A DNA stretch of 64,000 bases from Sporosarcina luteola (lineage in GTDB: Bacteria; Bacillota; Bacilli; Bacillales_A; Planococcaceae), in NCBI RefSeq assembly GCF_023715585.1, contig NZ_JAMBOK010000001.1:806001-870000 (forward strand), read 5' to 3'. The position numbers were made by a program, and so were the translations under genes. Below the pieces are notes generated by a model. The model made no database searches, was not told the origin of the DNA, and was given only the letters and a program-made list of their open reading frames with translations. Of this stretch, positions 1-8,657 are shown one piece after another. How positions within the stretch are numbered: the first letter of the stretch is position 1; every line of letters begins with the position of its first letter.

Positions 1-874
1 GTGTATTCATTTCCATGAAATAAAATTCCTGGTTGATATGATCGAAGATAAATTCGACTGTCCCGGCGCCTCTGTAGTTTACAGCCTCAGCAGCTTTGAC
101 AGCGGCTTCCCCCATCTTTTCGCGCAACTTCGGGGTAAGGGCAGGCGAAGGAGCTTCCTCTACAAGCTTTTGCATCCTACGTTGAATCGAGCAATCACGT
201 TCTCCGAAATGGATCGTATTGCCGTGTTTATCTGCAAGGACCTGAACTTCAACGTGCCTGAACACCTCAATATACTTCTCAAGGTATACACCCGGGTTAC
301 CGAATGCTGCTGCAGCTTCTTTTTGGGTAATCTTAATGCCTTTGGCCAATTCCTCTTCATCCCGAGCAACCCTGATCCCTTTTCCGCCACCACCGGCAGT
401 CGCTTTGATGATGACCGGGAAGCCAATTTCCCGCGCCACTTTCAAGCCTTCGATTTCATCGGCTACAATCCCGTCGGATCCCGGAACAATCGGAACGCCT
501 GCCTGTTTCATCGTTTCCCTAGCTACATCTTTTGTTCCCATCCGGGAAATTGCGTCAGCAGTAGGGCCGATGAATTCAATATTAACTTCCTCGCAAAGCT
601 CCGCGAAGCTCGCATTTTCAGCGAGGAATCCATAGCCCGGATGAATACCATCGCAACCTGTCAATTTGGCGATGCTGATGATATTTGAAAAGTTCAAATA
701 GCTGTCCTTCGAAAGTTTTGGTCCAATGCAATATGCTTCGTCGGCAAGCTCAACATGAAGTGCTTCCCGATCCGCTTCCGAATAGACCGCAACTGTTTGA
801 ATATCCATTTCTTTGCATGCCCGGATGATCCTTACCGCTATTTCGCCCCGGTTTGCTATTAATACTTTTTTCAT
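1..874 (-). CDS. accC: Biotin carboxylase subunit of acetyl-CoA carboxylase (3' end beyond window)
   Basis: The first step of fatty-acid synthesis uses this ATP-grasp enzyme to carboxylate the biotin on AccB. The reading frame is open from the ATG at 874 to the window edge, so about 291 of the usual 450 or so residues are visible. It starts [16 protein letters not shown], the classic N-terminus. The Gly-rich ATP-binding loop [10 protein letters not shown] and the catalytic-domain run [11 protein letters not shown] follow in the expected order. It lies 14 nt downstream of accB and must be co-transcribed with it. The C-terminal third is outside the window. Confidence 0.97.
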   Translation of the reverse strand, partial: MKKVLIANRGEIAVRIIRACKEMDIQTVAVYSEADREALHVELADEAYCIGPKLSKDSYLNFSNIISIAKLTGCDGIHPGYGFLAENASFAELCEEVNIEFIGPTADAISRMGTKDVARETMKQAGVPIVPGSDGIVADEIEGLKVAREIGFPVIIKATAGGGGKGIRVARDEEELAKGIKITQKEAAAAFGNPGVYLEKYIEVFRHVEVQVLADKHGNTIHFGERDCSIQRRMQKLVEEAPSPALTPKLREKMGEAAVKAAEAVNYRGAGTVEFIFDHINQEFYFMEMNT

Positions 875-888
875 TTTTGTTTGCCCCC

Positions 889-1410
889 TCACTTCTGTTT
901 GACTAGGAAGAGAGGCTGTCCATATTCGACCAACTGACCATCTTCCACAAGGATCTCCACGATTTCCCCGGATACTTCCGCTTCGATTTCATTGAAGAGT
1001 TTCATTGCCTCCACAATACAAACGATTGAATCCGATTTTACAGAGTCGCCTGTTTGCACGTAAGGATCCGCATCAGGGGATGAAGATTTGTAGAATGTAC
1101 CAACCATCGGTGATGTTATCTTATGCAATGATGGATCGTTTTCTGCAGCAGATGATTCTGTGGAAGGCTCCTGGCTTTCTTGTTTTGCCGGTGCTTGCTC
1201 GGGCTGTTCCTTCTTCGTCTCTTGGACGGAAGGCTGAACTTGCTGAACAGGCTCCACTTTCCGTGATTCTGTTTGAACTGGTAGTTGTTGTTGTACACCA
1301 TTCGCTTTTTCAAGTTTAATCTTTGTACCTTCTGATTCGAATGTAAATTTTTCAATTGAAGATTGATCAATTAATTTAATGATTTCACGGATTTCTTGAA
1401 TTTTCAACAT
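889..1410 (-). CDS. accB: Biotin carboxyl carrier protein of acetyl-CoA carboxylase
   Basis: This 173-residue carrier shuttles carboxyl groups between AccC and the carboxyltransferase. The N-terminal domain (about 1-30) is followed by a Gln/Glu/Pro-rich flexible linker (about 37-88). The C-terminal biotinyl domain contains the biotin-accepting motif EAMKL near residue 137, preceded by the usual SPMVGTFY strand. Size and layout are normal. It is first in the accB-accC pair and is separated from spoIIIAH by about 140 nt containing a terminator, so it probably has its own promoter around 1450-1500. Confidence 0.97.
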   Translation of the reverse strand: MLKIQEIREIIKLIDQSSIEKFTFESEGTKIKLEKANGVQQQLPVQTESRKVEPVQQVQPSVQETKKEQPEQAPAKQESQEPSTESSAAENDPSLHKITSPMVGTFYKSSSPDADPYVQTGDSVKSDSIVCIVEAMKLFNEIEAEVSGEIVEILVEDGQLVEYGQPLFLVKQK

Positions 1411-1511
1411 GACAATTCTCCTGACTCATTTTTATTTACGTACCTCCTCCCTATTTTAGACGTTTTTCATGCATATTGAAATAGATATACTGGATTTACC
1501 GTGAAATACAG

Positions 1512-1543
1512 TAAAATAAAAAGAAAAAGACCCATTTAGGGCC
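1512..1543 (-). terminator. Terminator after spoIIIAH
   Basis: On the minus strand a short GC stem (GGCCC/GGGTC with loop TAAAT) is followed by a long run of T with few interruptions. It sits 9 nt past the spoIIIAH stop and separates spoIIIA from accBC. Confidence 0.6.
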
Positions 1544-1551
1544 TAGTTTAA

Positions 1552-2094
1552 TCATTTTTCCATAAAGTTGACTTGGACGGTGCGTGCATCTTCCCAACTC
1601 GTCAGTACGTATTGTGTAATTTCTGCAGCCATTTTTGTGGAATGTCCGCCATCTTCCGCGATTACAGACACACTCACCTTGCCATTATCTTTACGGACGA
1701 ATGCTTCCGGATAGCCCAGTGCCTTTAATTGAGTTTCCATTAAATCTTCAGCAGATGTCCGTTTGGTAAGTTCAGCCATTTCATCATACGCCGCGCTTTT
1801 TTCTTCAGCTGTTGTATCGGGAGATTGCACTTTAGTTAACAATTGATCCTTCAAGCTGCTTCTTTCGTTTAACACTTGCATTCTCATTTCTTCAAATAAC
1901 ATCGAATCTGCGTAGACGGTTTTTGTTTCCCCTTCAACATCGCCCGATTTTGATACGGTTACTGCATCTTTATCACCGAAAATCGCCATTCCATCTAGAG
2001 ACATCGGTGTTTCCTTCTTCAAATAGTAGATCGAGATGACCGCTACTAGACTTAGTAAAGTCAAGAACCATACTGTACGTTTATTCGCTTTCAA
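1552..2094 (-). CDS. spoIIIAH: Stage III sporulation protein AH
   Basis: SpoIIIAH is the mother-cell membrane protein that docks with forespore SpoIIQ to form the channel (feeding tube) across the engulfed forespore. This copy has 180 residues (about 218 in B. subtilis): a single N-terminal membrane anchor (about 8-25), then a soluble domain. The ring-building-like fold is visible in the C-terminal half (LMETQLKALGYPEAFV, then VSVSVIAEDG). The start overlaps spoIIIAG by 14 nt, so the two are translationally linked. It appears intact, unlike the shortened AE, AF and AG genes in the same operon. Confidence 0.93.
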   Translation of the reverse strand: MKANKRTVWFLTLLSLVAVISIYYLKKETPMSLDGMAIFGDKDAVTVSKSGDVEGETKTVYADSMLFEEMRMQVLNERSSLKDQLLTKVQSPDTTAEEKSAAYDEMAELTKRTSAEDLMETQLKALGYPEAFVRKDNGKVSVSVIAEDGGHSTKMAAEITQYVLTSWEDARTVQVNFMEK

Positions 2095-2503
2095 CGTGTA
2101 TCCCCCTTTTCATTTCTTCGACGACTATCCGATGTTCAGGCAACTGAAGAACCGTCGACAAGATTCTAGTTAATTCCTTTTTCGTTCTAGGATTGTCCGC
2201 CCCTTCTGCAACGACTAAAACTCCCTGGAGCGGATTCTTGTTTACTGATGAGGATCCGGAGCCCGAAAAATATCCGGATAATGGGCTTGGTTCTTCTTGT
2301 TGATTGTAATGGAAGTGGATGAATACTTCCCCAACTCCTTCAATCTTCATCAAGGCTTGTTCAAGCTGAGCTTCTTTCCGGCTCTCCTCCCCTTTCCCTT
2401 TCTCCCCTCCCATCGAACCAATCGTTGAATTGATGAAAATGATGAAGATCGCTAACAGCGTCCCGATGAGGAGCATATGAACTTTTCGTTTTGGCTTTGG
2501 CAT
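2081..2503 (-). CDS. spoIIIAG: Stage III sporulation protein AG (short form)
   Basis: SpoIIIAG forms the large secretin-like ring of the SpoIIIA-SpoIIQ channel. This protein has 140 residues against about 229 in B. subtilis. It has one N-terminal membrane segment (about 10-27), the first half of the ring-building motif (LMKIEGVGEVFIHFHY), and the family signature QGVLVVAEGADNP followed by LTRILSTVLQLPEHRI. What is missing is the long central insertion, reduced here to a Ser/Gly-rich stretch of about 25 residues. The ATG at 2503 is preceded by GGTGATC, a good extended Shine-Dalgarno sequence. Confidence 0.88.
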   Translation of the reverse strand: MPKPKRKVHMLLIGTLLAIFIIFINSTIGSMGGEKGKGEESRKEAQLEQALMKIEGVGEVFIHFHYNQQEEPSPLSGYFSGSGSSSVNKNPLQGVLVVAEGADNPRTKKELTRILSTVLQLPEHRIVVEEMKRGIHVESE

Positions 2504-2570
2504 ATGATCACCATCTCATCCCTTCGAGCCGGATATGGTTCGTGTTATCTATGTTGCATATTATGCTTGT

Positions 2571-2738
2571 TCAGAAGAGGCTATGACCAAAAATTCTCGT
2601 AATGGAATGAATGATCCAAATTCCCATTGCCATTTTCACGAGTGGCAGGAATTCCTCCTCCTTCTCAGCCGGAAGCAATAATAACAAAGTGGAAGACAAA
2701 ATTGTGATGAATAAAACGCCTGTCAAAAACTGCAGCAT
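2571..2738 (-). CDS. spoIIIAF: Stage III sporulation protein AF, membrane part only (55 aa)
   Basis: The 55 residues match the first quarter of SpoIIIAF: two membrane segments (about 4-21 and 29-47) with the LLLLLPAEKEEEF connector between them. The B. subtilis protein is about 206 residues, the rest being a soluble ring-building domain. Here a TGA follows HSLF directly, and the 67 nt before spoIIIAG have stops in every frame, so the domain is gone rather than frameshifted. GAGGGG lies 4 nt before the ATG, so translation looks active. The identification rests on position and N-terminal resemblance. Confidence 0.75.
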   Translation of the reverse strand: MLQFLTGVLFITILSSTLLLLLPAEKEEEFLPLVKMAMGIWIIHSITRIFGHSLF

Positions 2739-2746
2739 AACACCCC

Positions 2747-3646
2747 TCATTTCACCACGGTAATCAGTTTGACCAGAATGACAGTGAACAATGCTGTGTA
2801 GATGAACGCAAATGCGACGAGGAATGAGACGGCACAAAGAACAAATAACGTCTTTCCGATATCGTCGAGTATGCCTGTTATGTCTTCGTTCGCAAACGGC
2901 TCAATAAGTGCAGCTGTCCATCGGTATAAAAAACCGGTCAGCAACGTCTTAAGCGTCGGCAAAAGAGCTACGGACCAAATCGTAACGATGAGCCAGGCTC
3001 CAATGAAAACGCTCGCCCCCGACGAATATCGTCCGATGGCCCCTAAACTATCCGTCATGAATGAGCCTACGAGTGGGATATTTTGACTAATTAGCTTTTT
3101 AATCGGTTCACTTGTCACGCCGGTAAGTGCCCATGAAATCGTGCCGCCAGCAGTGATGAATATGGAGTAGGCAGCGACTAGGGCTGAAACCAGGCCGATC
3201 AGGGAACCCCTGAGCAAATCTGACATTCTGGTAAATGGAATTGCCGGATGAAACCTTGAAACTATGTCAAACAGCAATGCTGCAGACAACATAGGAATGA
3301 GGATCTTGTCCGAAAGAATTACTGCACCGTTCGCGAATAACAGCATGGCAGGCTGAAAGTTCAGCATGCTGAAGGAGCCCCCGGAAGCCAGGATACTCGC
3401 TGTCAATAACGGATATACGGATATGAACATCGTTGCAACAGTTTGTGTAATGGAGCGTATCATTTGCAGATGCTCATACGCCGGGTATAGGACGACAGTT
3501 AGTACGATAAAAAACAGGAAGGTTCTCGTCCATCTGCTGAATGAAGGAAAAAGAAAGTCGAGCAGCAAGGCCATGAAAGTTGAAATGATGACAATAATGA
3601 AACTGGAGAGGACTGTCCCGATTACGGATTCTAGCATAGGCATCAT
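2747..3646 (-). CDS. spoIIIAE: Stage III sporulation protein AE (N-terminally short)
   Basis: This polytopic membrane protein of the SpoIIIA complex has 299 residues here versus about 399 in B. subtilis. The aligned part begins at the first membrane segment (VIGTVLSSFIIVIIST). It continues through the family features: LLTASILASGG, the NIPLVGSFMTDSLGAI stretch, and the C-terminal EDITGILDDIGKTLFVL region with at least six hydrophobic helices. The missing 100 or so residues are the signal peptide and N-terminal soluble region. Only 15 nt separate the start from the spoIIIAD stop, so no room for them exists. The start ATG ATG has only a weak GGATGAAG upstream. Confidence 0.88.
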   Translation of the reverse strand: MMPMLESVIGTVLSSFIIVIISTFMALLLDFLFPSFSRWTRTFLFFIVLTVVLYPAYEHLQMIRSITQTVATMFISVYPLLTASILASGGSFSMLNFQPAMLLFANGAVILSDKILIPMLSAALLFDIVSRFHPAIPFTRMSDLLRGSLIGLVSALVAAYSIFITAGGTISWALTGVTSEPIKKLISQNIPLVGSFMTDSLGAIGRYSSGASVFIGAWLIVTIWSVALLPTLKTLLTGFLYRWTAALIEPFANEDITGILDDIGKTLFVLCAVSFLVAFAFIYTALFTVILVKLITVVK

Positions 3647-3661
3647 GGATTCTTCATCCGA

Positions 3662-4039
3662 TCATTTAATGATAAATTTTGAGAGCGTTTCAATCAGCAT
3701 GGATAATTGCGGAAGCCAGAGTGTTAGGATTGCGATTTTAATGGCCAAAGTCGCAACTTCTGCGATTGAATCATACCCGGCTTCGGCCACATGCTTCACA
3801 ATCATCTCCGAAAAATAATACAAAAAGACGCTTCCTATCAAAAGCTTTGCATAGGATCCCGGCAACGGTTCAAATAGGTTCAAAAAGGTTTTTCCGAAAG
3901 GTATGATGATCGTCATACCGACGTACGACAGAAAGAAGAAGAAAATCGCTGCGTAAATTATTGGCTGCAAGCTCTTGGAAGCGAATGACACGATAAGGAG
4001 AAGTAGGTAGATGACGACCAGTTGGAAAAGCGTAACCAT
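3662..4039 (-). CDS. spoIIIAD: Stage III sporulation protein AD
   Basis: A 125-residue, four-helix membrane protein of the SpoIIIA complex, close to the usual 133 residues. The start chosen at 4039 begins MVTLFQ and overlaps the spoIIIAC stop as TAATG, a typical coupled junction; an in-frame ATG at 4060 would add MALLGIL. The segment EMIVKHVAEAGYDSIAEVA corresponds to the conserved family loop. It follows spoIIIAC and precedes spoIIIAE with a 15-nt gap. Confidence 0.85.
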   Translation of the reverse strand: MVTLFQLVVIYLLLLIVSFASKSLQPIIYAAIFFFFLSYVGMTIIIPFGKTFLNLFEPLPGSYAKLLIGSVFLYYFSEMIVKHVAEAGYDSIAEVATLAIKIAILTLWLPQLSMLIETLSKFIIK

Positions 4040-4248
4040 TAGAATGCCAAGGAGAGCCATTGAAAGAACTCGGCAATTTCCGAAAAGAAAATCCTAAGGA
4101 AACGGAGCATTTCGGCGGCAATATAGATGTAGGCTACAAAGAAAAGGAAAAAAGAGAACTCCTTCTTACCGGTCTGTTCAAAGAAGACATGTAAAAAGCC
4201 GATGACCAACCCAATTCCGGCAATACGCAATAAATCATTCAATTCCAA
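4039..4248 (-). CDS. spoIIIAC: Stage III sporulation protein AC
   Basis: A small two-helix membrane protein of the SpoIIIA complex; 69 residues, as expected (68 in B. subtilis). I place the start at the TTG at 4248 (MELNDLLRIAGIG), because AAGGGGG sits 8 nt upstream; the in-frame ATG at 4266 overlaps that Shine-Dalgarno sequence. The motif FEQTGKKEFSFFLFF matches the DQMGKKEYA region of the family. This is now the first gene of the operon: the ATPase gene spoIIIAA and spoIIIAB that normally precede it are absent, and efp follows directly upstream. Confidence 0.85.
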   Translation of the reverse strand: MELNDLLRIAGIGLVIGFLHVFFEQTGKKEFSFFLFFVAYIYIAAEMLRFLRIFFSEIAEFFQWLSLAF

Positions 4249-4270
4249 TTCGGGTTCCCCCTTCATGAAC

Positions 4271-4300
4271 AACTTATGAAAGGGCGAGGGGAATTATGAT
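4271..4300 (-). promoter_or_regulatory. Possible sigma-E-type promoter of the spoIIIA operon
   Basis: On the minus strand ATCATAAT (4293-4300), a 14-nt spacer and CATAAGTT (4271-4278) resemble the mother-cell sigma-E pattern (xxATATT, 14-15 nt, CATACAxT). It falls between the efp terminator and the spoIIIAC start. The match is partial and the predicted start point is very close to the Shine-Dalgarno sequence, so this is only a candidate. Confidence 0.3.
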
Positions 4301-4337
4301 GGAAGTCAGGAGGAAAAATGGATTTGCAACGCATACG

Positions 4338-4376
4338 AAAAAACACTCCGTCTCCCAAGTAAGGAGTCGGAGTGTT
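4338..4376 (-). terminator. Terminator after efp
   Basis: AACACTCCG and CGGAGTGTT pair perfectly around an inner CTCC/GGGAG stem. On the minus strand this is followed by six T residues. It lies 9 nt past the efp stop and isolates efp from spoIIIA. Confidence 0.85.
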
Positions 4377-4384
4377 ACTATGCA

Positions 4385-4942
4385 TTATGCTCTAGATACG
4401 TATTCGCCTTCTTCTGTGTTGACGATCAATTTATCGCCGACGTTTACGAAGAATGGAACTTGGACGATGAGACCAGTTTCCAATGTAGCCGGCTTCGATC
4501 CGCCGCTTGCCGTGTCGCCTTTAATGCCTGGCTCAGTTTCTGTCACTTCTAGCGTGACTGTTACCGGAAGCTCAACGCCGAGGATTTCATCTTTAAACAT
4601 GATGATATGAACTTCCATGTTTTCTCTCAAGTAGTTCAATTCTTCCTTGATTTGCGCAGATGGCAATTCAATCTGCTCGTACGATTCATTGTCCATGAAG
4701 ACATGCTCATCGCCATTAGCATACAAGTATTGCATACGACGGTTGTCAATTTGCGCCTTTTCAACTTTCTCGCCTGCACGGAATGTCTTTTCATTCACAT
4801 TTCCTGTGCGCAGATTACGCAGTTTTGAACGGACGAATGCCGCACCTTTTCCCGGCTTTACGTGTTGGAAATCGATAATGCGCCAAATGTCCCCTTCAAA
4901 CTCGATTGTCAAACCTGTTTTAAATTCGTTTACAGAAATCAT
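4385..4942 (-). CDS. efp: Translation elongation factor P
   Basis: EF-P rescues ribosomes stalled at polyproline stretches. The 185-residue protein has the standard three beta-barrel domains. The modified residue is present: [11 protein letters not shown] places Lys at position 32, the residue that carries 5-aminopentanol in B. subtilis. The C-terminal domain ends with the conserved [16 protein letters not shown]. It lies 22 nt downstream of papA, so the two are probably co-transcribed. Confidence 0.98.
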   Translation of the reverse strand: MISVNEFKTGLTIEFEGDIWRIIDFQHVKPGKGAAFVRSKLRNLRTGNVNEKTFRAGEKVEKAQIDNRRMQYLYANGDEHVFMDNESYEQIELPSAQIKEELNYLRENMEVHIIMFKDEILGVELPVTVTLEVTETEPGIKGDTASGGSKPATLETGLIVQVPFFVNVGDKLIVNTEEGEYVSRA

Positions 4943-4964
4943 ACTGTTTCCTCCATTTTGTTCG

Positions 4965-6023
4965 TTATAGGATGATCAATTCTTTAGGTGAATGTGTCAA
5001 ACGGACATTGCCGTCTTCAGTGATAATAATATCATCCTCAATACGGACACCGCCGATTCCAGGCAGATAAATGCCCGGTTCGACCGTGACAGTCATGTTC
5101 GGCACAAGTACAGTTTCCGAACGGAAGGATAGTGCCGGTCCTTCATGCACTTCCAAGCCGATGCCATGGCCCGTTGAGTGTCCGAAGGCATCTCCATATC
5201 CCTTCGACTTGATATAGTCACGAGCAATTGCATCCGCTTCTATTCCAGTCATACCCGCTTTGATCTTTTCCAAAGCCAATTCTTGTGCTGCAAGGGTCAC
5301 TACATAGATTTCCTTCATTTTCTCGGAAGGTTCCCCTACTGCGACAGTACGAGTGATGTCTGAAATATAACCGTTATACAGCGCCCCGAAATCCAATGTA
5401 ACTAGCTCACCGGATTGAATCACTTTGTTTGAAGCAACACCGTGGGGCAATGCACCGCGCTCCCCTGAAGCTACAATCGTATCGAATGAAGACGAAGCTG
5501 CGCCTTGTCTTCTCATGAACATTTCAAGTTCGTTTGACACTTCGAGCTCCGTAACTCCTGGTTTGATGAATGTGCAAATATGAGTAAAGGCATCATCCGC
5601 AATTTTCGCGGCTTGTTGAAGAATCTTGATTTCATCAGCGTTTTTCACCATACGAAGCTTTTCTATAATTCCAGATACCGCTTTAAGTTCTGCATCCACT
5701 TTGTCATTATATAATTCGTACGTGCCAAAAGAAACATTATCTTTTTCGAAGCCTAATGTTTTGAGTTTCATTTCCTTTGCTTGGTTGGAAACTTCCTCGA
5801 TAATCGTTTTTTCGTGCTTGACGATGCGGAAGCCTTTCACTTGTTCGGCTGCCTGTTCTGTATACCTGAAATCGGTGATGAACACTGCATCATCAGCTGA
5901 AACGATAGCAACACCTGCACTGCCAGTAAATCCGGTTATATAACGTCTGTTATATGGATTCGTCACCAATAATGCATCTAAACCGTTTTCTTTCAACGCT
6001 TCCCTCAATTTTGCCAGTTTCAT
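4965..6023 (-). CDS. papA: Xaa-Pro peptidase, M24 family
   Basis: A 352-residue proline peptidase of the YqhT/PapA type, which frees N-terminal residues preceding proline. The creatinase N-domain (1-125) is followed by the pita-bread catalytic domain. Metal ligands are visible: [12 protein letters not shown] (two Asp), [15 protein letters not shown] (His), VEPGIYLPG (Glu) and GGVRIEDDI (Glu). It overlaps aroQ by 4 nt (ATGA) and precedes efp, which fits a link between proline metabolism and EF-P seen across Bacillales. Confidence 0.95.
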   Translation of the reverse strand: MKLAKLREALKENGLDALLVTNPYNRRYITGFTGSAGVAIVSADDAVFITDFRYTEQAAEQVKGFRIVKHEKTIIEEVSNQAKEMKLKTLGFEKDNVSFGTYELYNDKVDAELKAVSGIIEKLRMVKNADEIKILQQAAKIADDAFTHICTFIKPGVTELEVSNELEMFMRRQGAASSSFDTIVASGERGALPHGVASNKVIQSGELVTLDFGALYNGYISDITRTVAVGEPSEKMKEIYVVTLAAQELALEKIKAGMTGIEADAIARDYIKSKGYGDAFGHSTGHGIGLEVHEGPALSFRSETVLVPNMTVTVEPGIYLPGIGGVRIEDDIIITEDGNVRLTHSPKELIIL

Positions 6024-6466
6024 AGCTTTACCCCTTTTCTTCGGAGAAGGAAAGCCCGGAGTGCAAGTTCATAACCGCTAGTGCCGAAGCCGGACAGCTG
6101 TCCTATGCACACAGGTGCGAGCATTGATGTTTGTCTGAATGGTTCCCGACTATGTATATTCGAAATATGGACTTCGATTACTGGCACATCGACAGAGGCA
6201 ATTGCATCCCTTATTGCAACGCTCGTATGTGTATAGGCTCCGGGATTGAAAATGATTCCGTCACACCCGGCGTCTTCCGCCTCATGAATTTTATCAATCA
6301 ATGCACCTTCCGCATTCGATTGATAAAAAGAAATCTCCACAAATTGCTCTGTAGCGATGGATTTCAGGTTGTTTTCAACATCCTCCAACGTTTCAGCGCC
6401 ATAGATTCCGGGTTCCCTTTTACCAAGCCGATTCAAATTCGGTCCATTCAGAACAAGCAGTCTCAC
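6020..6466 (-). CDS. aroQ: 3-dehydroquinate dehydratase, type II
   Basis: It catalyses the third step of the shikimate pathway. The 148 residues carry all type II signatures: NGPNLNRLGKREPGIYG with the catalytic Tyr in the flexible lid, FNPGAYTHTS, and EVHISNIHSREPFR with the catalytic His. Length is normal. It overlaps papA by the ATGA junction. The other shikimate gene in this window, aroK at 19293-19805, is unlinked. Confidence 0.97.
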   Translation of the reverse strand: MRLLVLNGPNLNRLGKREPGIYGAETLEDVENNLKSIATEQFVEISFYQSNAEGALIDKIHEAEDAGCDGIIFNPGAYTHTSVAIRDAIASVDVPVIEVHISNIHSREPFRQTSMLAPVCIGQLSGFGTSGYELALRAFLLRRKGVKL

Positions 6467-6541
6467 AGCTACACCATTCCCCTCACCATTTTCTTTCCCA
6501 TTTTATCATATTGTTCCAATGGCGCAACCTATTAAAGGTTG

Positions 6542-6958
6542 TCATTCGAAAGTTTTCTTCATATAAACAGCGGTTCCCGTAACGAACCTGCTGACGATTG
6601 CAATGAGCGAGATGAATGGAACGGACAGTTTCTTGACACCCTCCGTGAACGTCAATGGAGAATAGATGATCCATTCTATCGCAACGGCCGCAACAACACT
6701 GACGGCGATGGCTGTTATTGCTGGAGGGATATTTGCCGTCGCTCTCGACAGGCCATAGAATAGGCCGAAAGCTAGTAATAGGATGATGAAAAGCAATGCC
6801 CACTTCCAGCCTTCATTCGATGATCCAAATAAGAGCCATTTGCCACCCCATCCGACAGGTGACCATTTTATGAAATTGAAAAAATGCAGGAATTTCAATG
6901 CTCCTATTGTGAATAATGCAGCGATGATTGTCGTCCATACCATTGTTTTATTGAACAT
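6542..6958 (-). CDS. yqhR: YqhR-like membrane protein, function unknown
   Basis: A 138-residue integral membrane protein with four hydrophobic segments (about 8-27, 55-72, 80-97 and 112-130). Position between aroQ and a divergent yqhQ matches yqhR of B. subtilis, and size is similar. GAGGGG lies just upstream of the ATG. No catalytic motif is visible. The identification is by context and topology. Confidence 0.7.
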   Translation of the reverse strand: MFNKTMVWTTIIAALFTIGALKFLHFFNFIKWSPVGWGGKWLLFGSSNEGWKWALLFIILLLAFGLFYGLSRATANIPPAITAIAVSVVAAVAIEWIIYSPLTFTEGVKKLSVPFISLIAIVSRFVTGTAVYMKKTFE

Positions 6959-7060
6959 ATCGACCCCTCCTTATTACGAGTGTCGGGAAAATGCCTTTTT
7001 TTTAAACCTTAATGGTGGAGTCAATCCCCTTTTTTTTGTACAATAGTTAGATAAGTTATC

Positions 7061-7069
7061 TGATATAAT
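7061..7069 (+). promoter_or_regulatory. Extended -10 promoter of yqhQ
   Basis: TGATATAAT is an exact extended -10 element (TGnTATAAT), 65 nt before the yqhQ start. No good -35 is seen at the right distance, which is typical of extended -10 promoters. Confidence 0.5.
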
Positions 7070-7134
7070 GTTTCTAGAGTAGAACATATTTCGAAACATG
7101 TTTTTCATTTGATTAGAGAAGGTGTTGGGTACCC

Positions 7135-8118
7135 ATGACTAAAAAACAACAACCGCCGGCATACGGTGGGCAGGCACTCATCGAAGGTGTGATGTTCGGC
7201 AGCAGAAACCATACAGTGACAGCGATCCGGCGCAAGGACGATTCACTCGATTATTTCTATGTTCCAAAAGAGCAGAAGCCATTCGCCTCGAAATTGAAAA
7301 AGATCCCTTTTGTGCGCGGGATTGTCGCTTTGATAGAATCCGCAGGTATCGGATCTAGACATTTGACGTTCGCGAATGAGCGTTATGATGTGATGCCAGG
7401 CGAGGAAGTGGAAGAGAACAGTGAAGAGACCTCCAAGCTTACTATGGTCATCGGCGTAGCCGCGGTAGGCGTGCTCTCATTTTTATTCGGAAAGTTTGCG
7501 TTTACGCTCGTTCCGGTATTTTTAGCGCAAATGCTCGAATTCATGGCGCCAGGGAAAACGGCGCAAATCTTGCTGGAAAGCTTTTTCAAACTTACACTAT
7601 TGTTGTTGTACATTTCCCTCATTTCCATGACACCGTTAATTAAACGAGTTTTCAAGTATCACGGCGCCGAGCATAAGGTGATCAATGCTTATGAAAACGG
7701 TCTTCCGCTTACCGTTGAAAATGTCCAAGCGCAGTCCCGGCTGCATTATCGATGCGGAAGCAGCTTCTTGCTGTTTACAGTGATTGTAGGGATGTTCATT
7801 TATTTCTTCGTTCCTGCTGATCCGTTATGGTTTAGGGTTGTCAATCGTATTCTGTTGATTCCTGTTGTGATTGGCATTTCTTTTGAAGTATTGCAGTTTA
7901 CGAACCGCCTTCGTAATATTCCTGTATTAAAATATTTAGGATATCCAGGATTATGGCTGCAGTTGTTGACGACGAAGGAGCCTGAGGATAAACAGGTGGA
8001 AGTGGCGATTGCCTCTTTTAATAAACTGCTGGAAATTGAAGAGCAAGGAATTGACAATGTTGATATTTTGAAGTCGACTGACACAAAAATGGAAGATTCG
8101 ACAGTTCCTGTGAATTAA
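7135..8118 (+). CDS. yqhQ: YqhQ, DUF1385 membrane protein
   Basis: A 327-residue conserved protein of unknown mechanism. The N-terminus AYGGQALIEGVMFGSR is the DUF1385 signature. Two or more membrane helices lie around 100-130 and 145-165, followed by the strongly conserved FKYHGAEHKVINAYENG and CGSSFLL, and two further helices. The His/Glu/Cys-rich motifs suggest metal binding, but this is not established. It is transcribed alone, divergently from yqhR, and ends in a strong terminator. The start ATG follows GAAGGTGTTGGGTACCC. Confidence 0.93.
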   Translation: MTKKQQPPAYGGQALIEGVMFGSRNHTVTAIRRKDDSLDYFYVPKEQKPFASKLKKIPFVRGIVALIESAGIGSRHLTFANERYDVMPGEEVEENSEETSKLTMVIGVAAVGVLSFLFGKFAFTLVPVFLAQMLEFMAPGKTAQILLESFFKLTLLLLYISLISMTPLIKRVFKYHGAEHKVINAYENGLPLTVENVQAQSRLHYRCGSSFLLFTVIVGMFIYFFVPADPLWFRVVNRILLIPVVIGISFEVLQFTNRLRNIPVLKYLGYPGLWLQLLTTKEPEDKQVEVAIASFNKLLEIEEQGIDNVDILKSTDTKMEDSTVPVN

Positions 8119-8119
8119 T

Positions 8120-8159
8120 ACAAAAGGAAGTGCTCCGGTGATGGGGCACTTCCTTTTGT
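8120..8159 (+). terminator. Terminator after yqhQ
   Basis: A 17-bp stem with one mismatch (ACAAAAGGAAGTGCTCC against GGGGCACTTCCTTTTGT) with loop GGTGAT. The arms end in A/T runs, so it could serve both strands. Confidence 0.8.
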
Positions 8160-8456
8160 ATATAGTCTCGATAAACAATCGTGCCTATTTGCTTAAACAT
8201 TGAACGACAATTGTGGTTAAATGCTAAGAACTTATGTGGGAGTTGGATAAGTTAAGCCACAACTTGTTTTAAGAACCCTATCTTTTCTAAAATTTTTCGA
8301 GTCGTATAATTCAAATTGGGTAAAGACTCCAATTGAAATGGGGTAATTCAAAGCTTTTTTCATCTTATTTTATTTTACCAGTCAAAAAAAGCATCTCAGC
8401 TCTTCAATTAAAGCACCCGATAGTTCAGCGTGAAGCTTATTCAACAATCCCACCCA
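8160..8456. other. Non-coding stretch after yqhQ
   Basis: About 300 nt, AT-rich, with no reading frame that has a start and ribosome binding site, and no clear RNA structure. It marks the left border of the accessory patch inserted between yqhQ and the nrdJ-lipM block. Confidence 0.5.
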
Positions 8457-8657
8457 TTAATTGAAGAAGAAACTATAAGTAAATATAATTAATGTAATGA
8501 TTAAGGATTGCGCGAAGGATATTAACAAATCATTTTTCCAATAGGTTTTGGCGAATAAGCTAAAGACTCTCCCTATAATAAAGCTAAAAAACCATATGCT
8601 TAAAAACAGATAGATAAAACCCAAAAGAACCCCCCCTTGCCTATTTTCTTTCACCAA
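8457..8657 (-). CDS. Small two-helix membrane protein, unknown
   Basis: A 66-residue protein with two hydrophobic helices (about 9-35 and 46-65) and a short charged loop. It would start at a GTG with only GAGAAG upstream, so expression is uncertain. I recognise no family. It sits in AT-rich accessory DNA next to a broken gene and may itself be a remnant. Confidence 0.35.
   Translation of the reverse strand: MVKENRQGGVLLGFIYLFLSIWFFSFIIGRVFSLFAKTYWKNDLLISFAQSLIITLIIFTYSFFFN

Noticed and set aside
38..688. Long plus-strand reading frame opposite accC
   Set aside because: It is antisense to the well-conserved biotin carboxylase, with no ribosome binding site and no recognisable protein.
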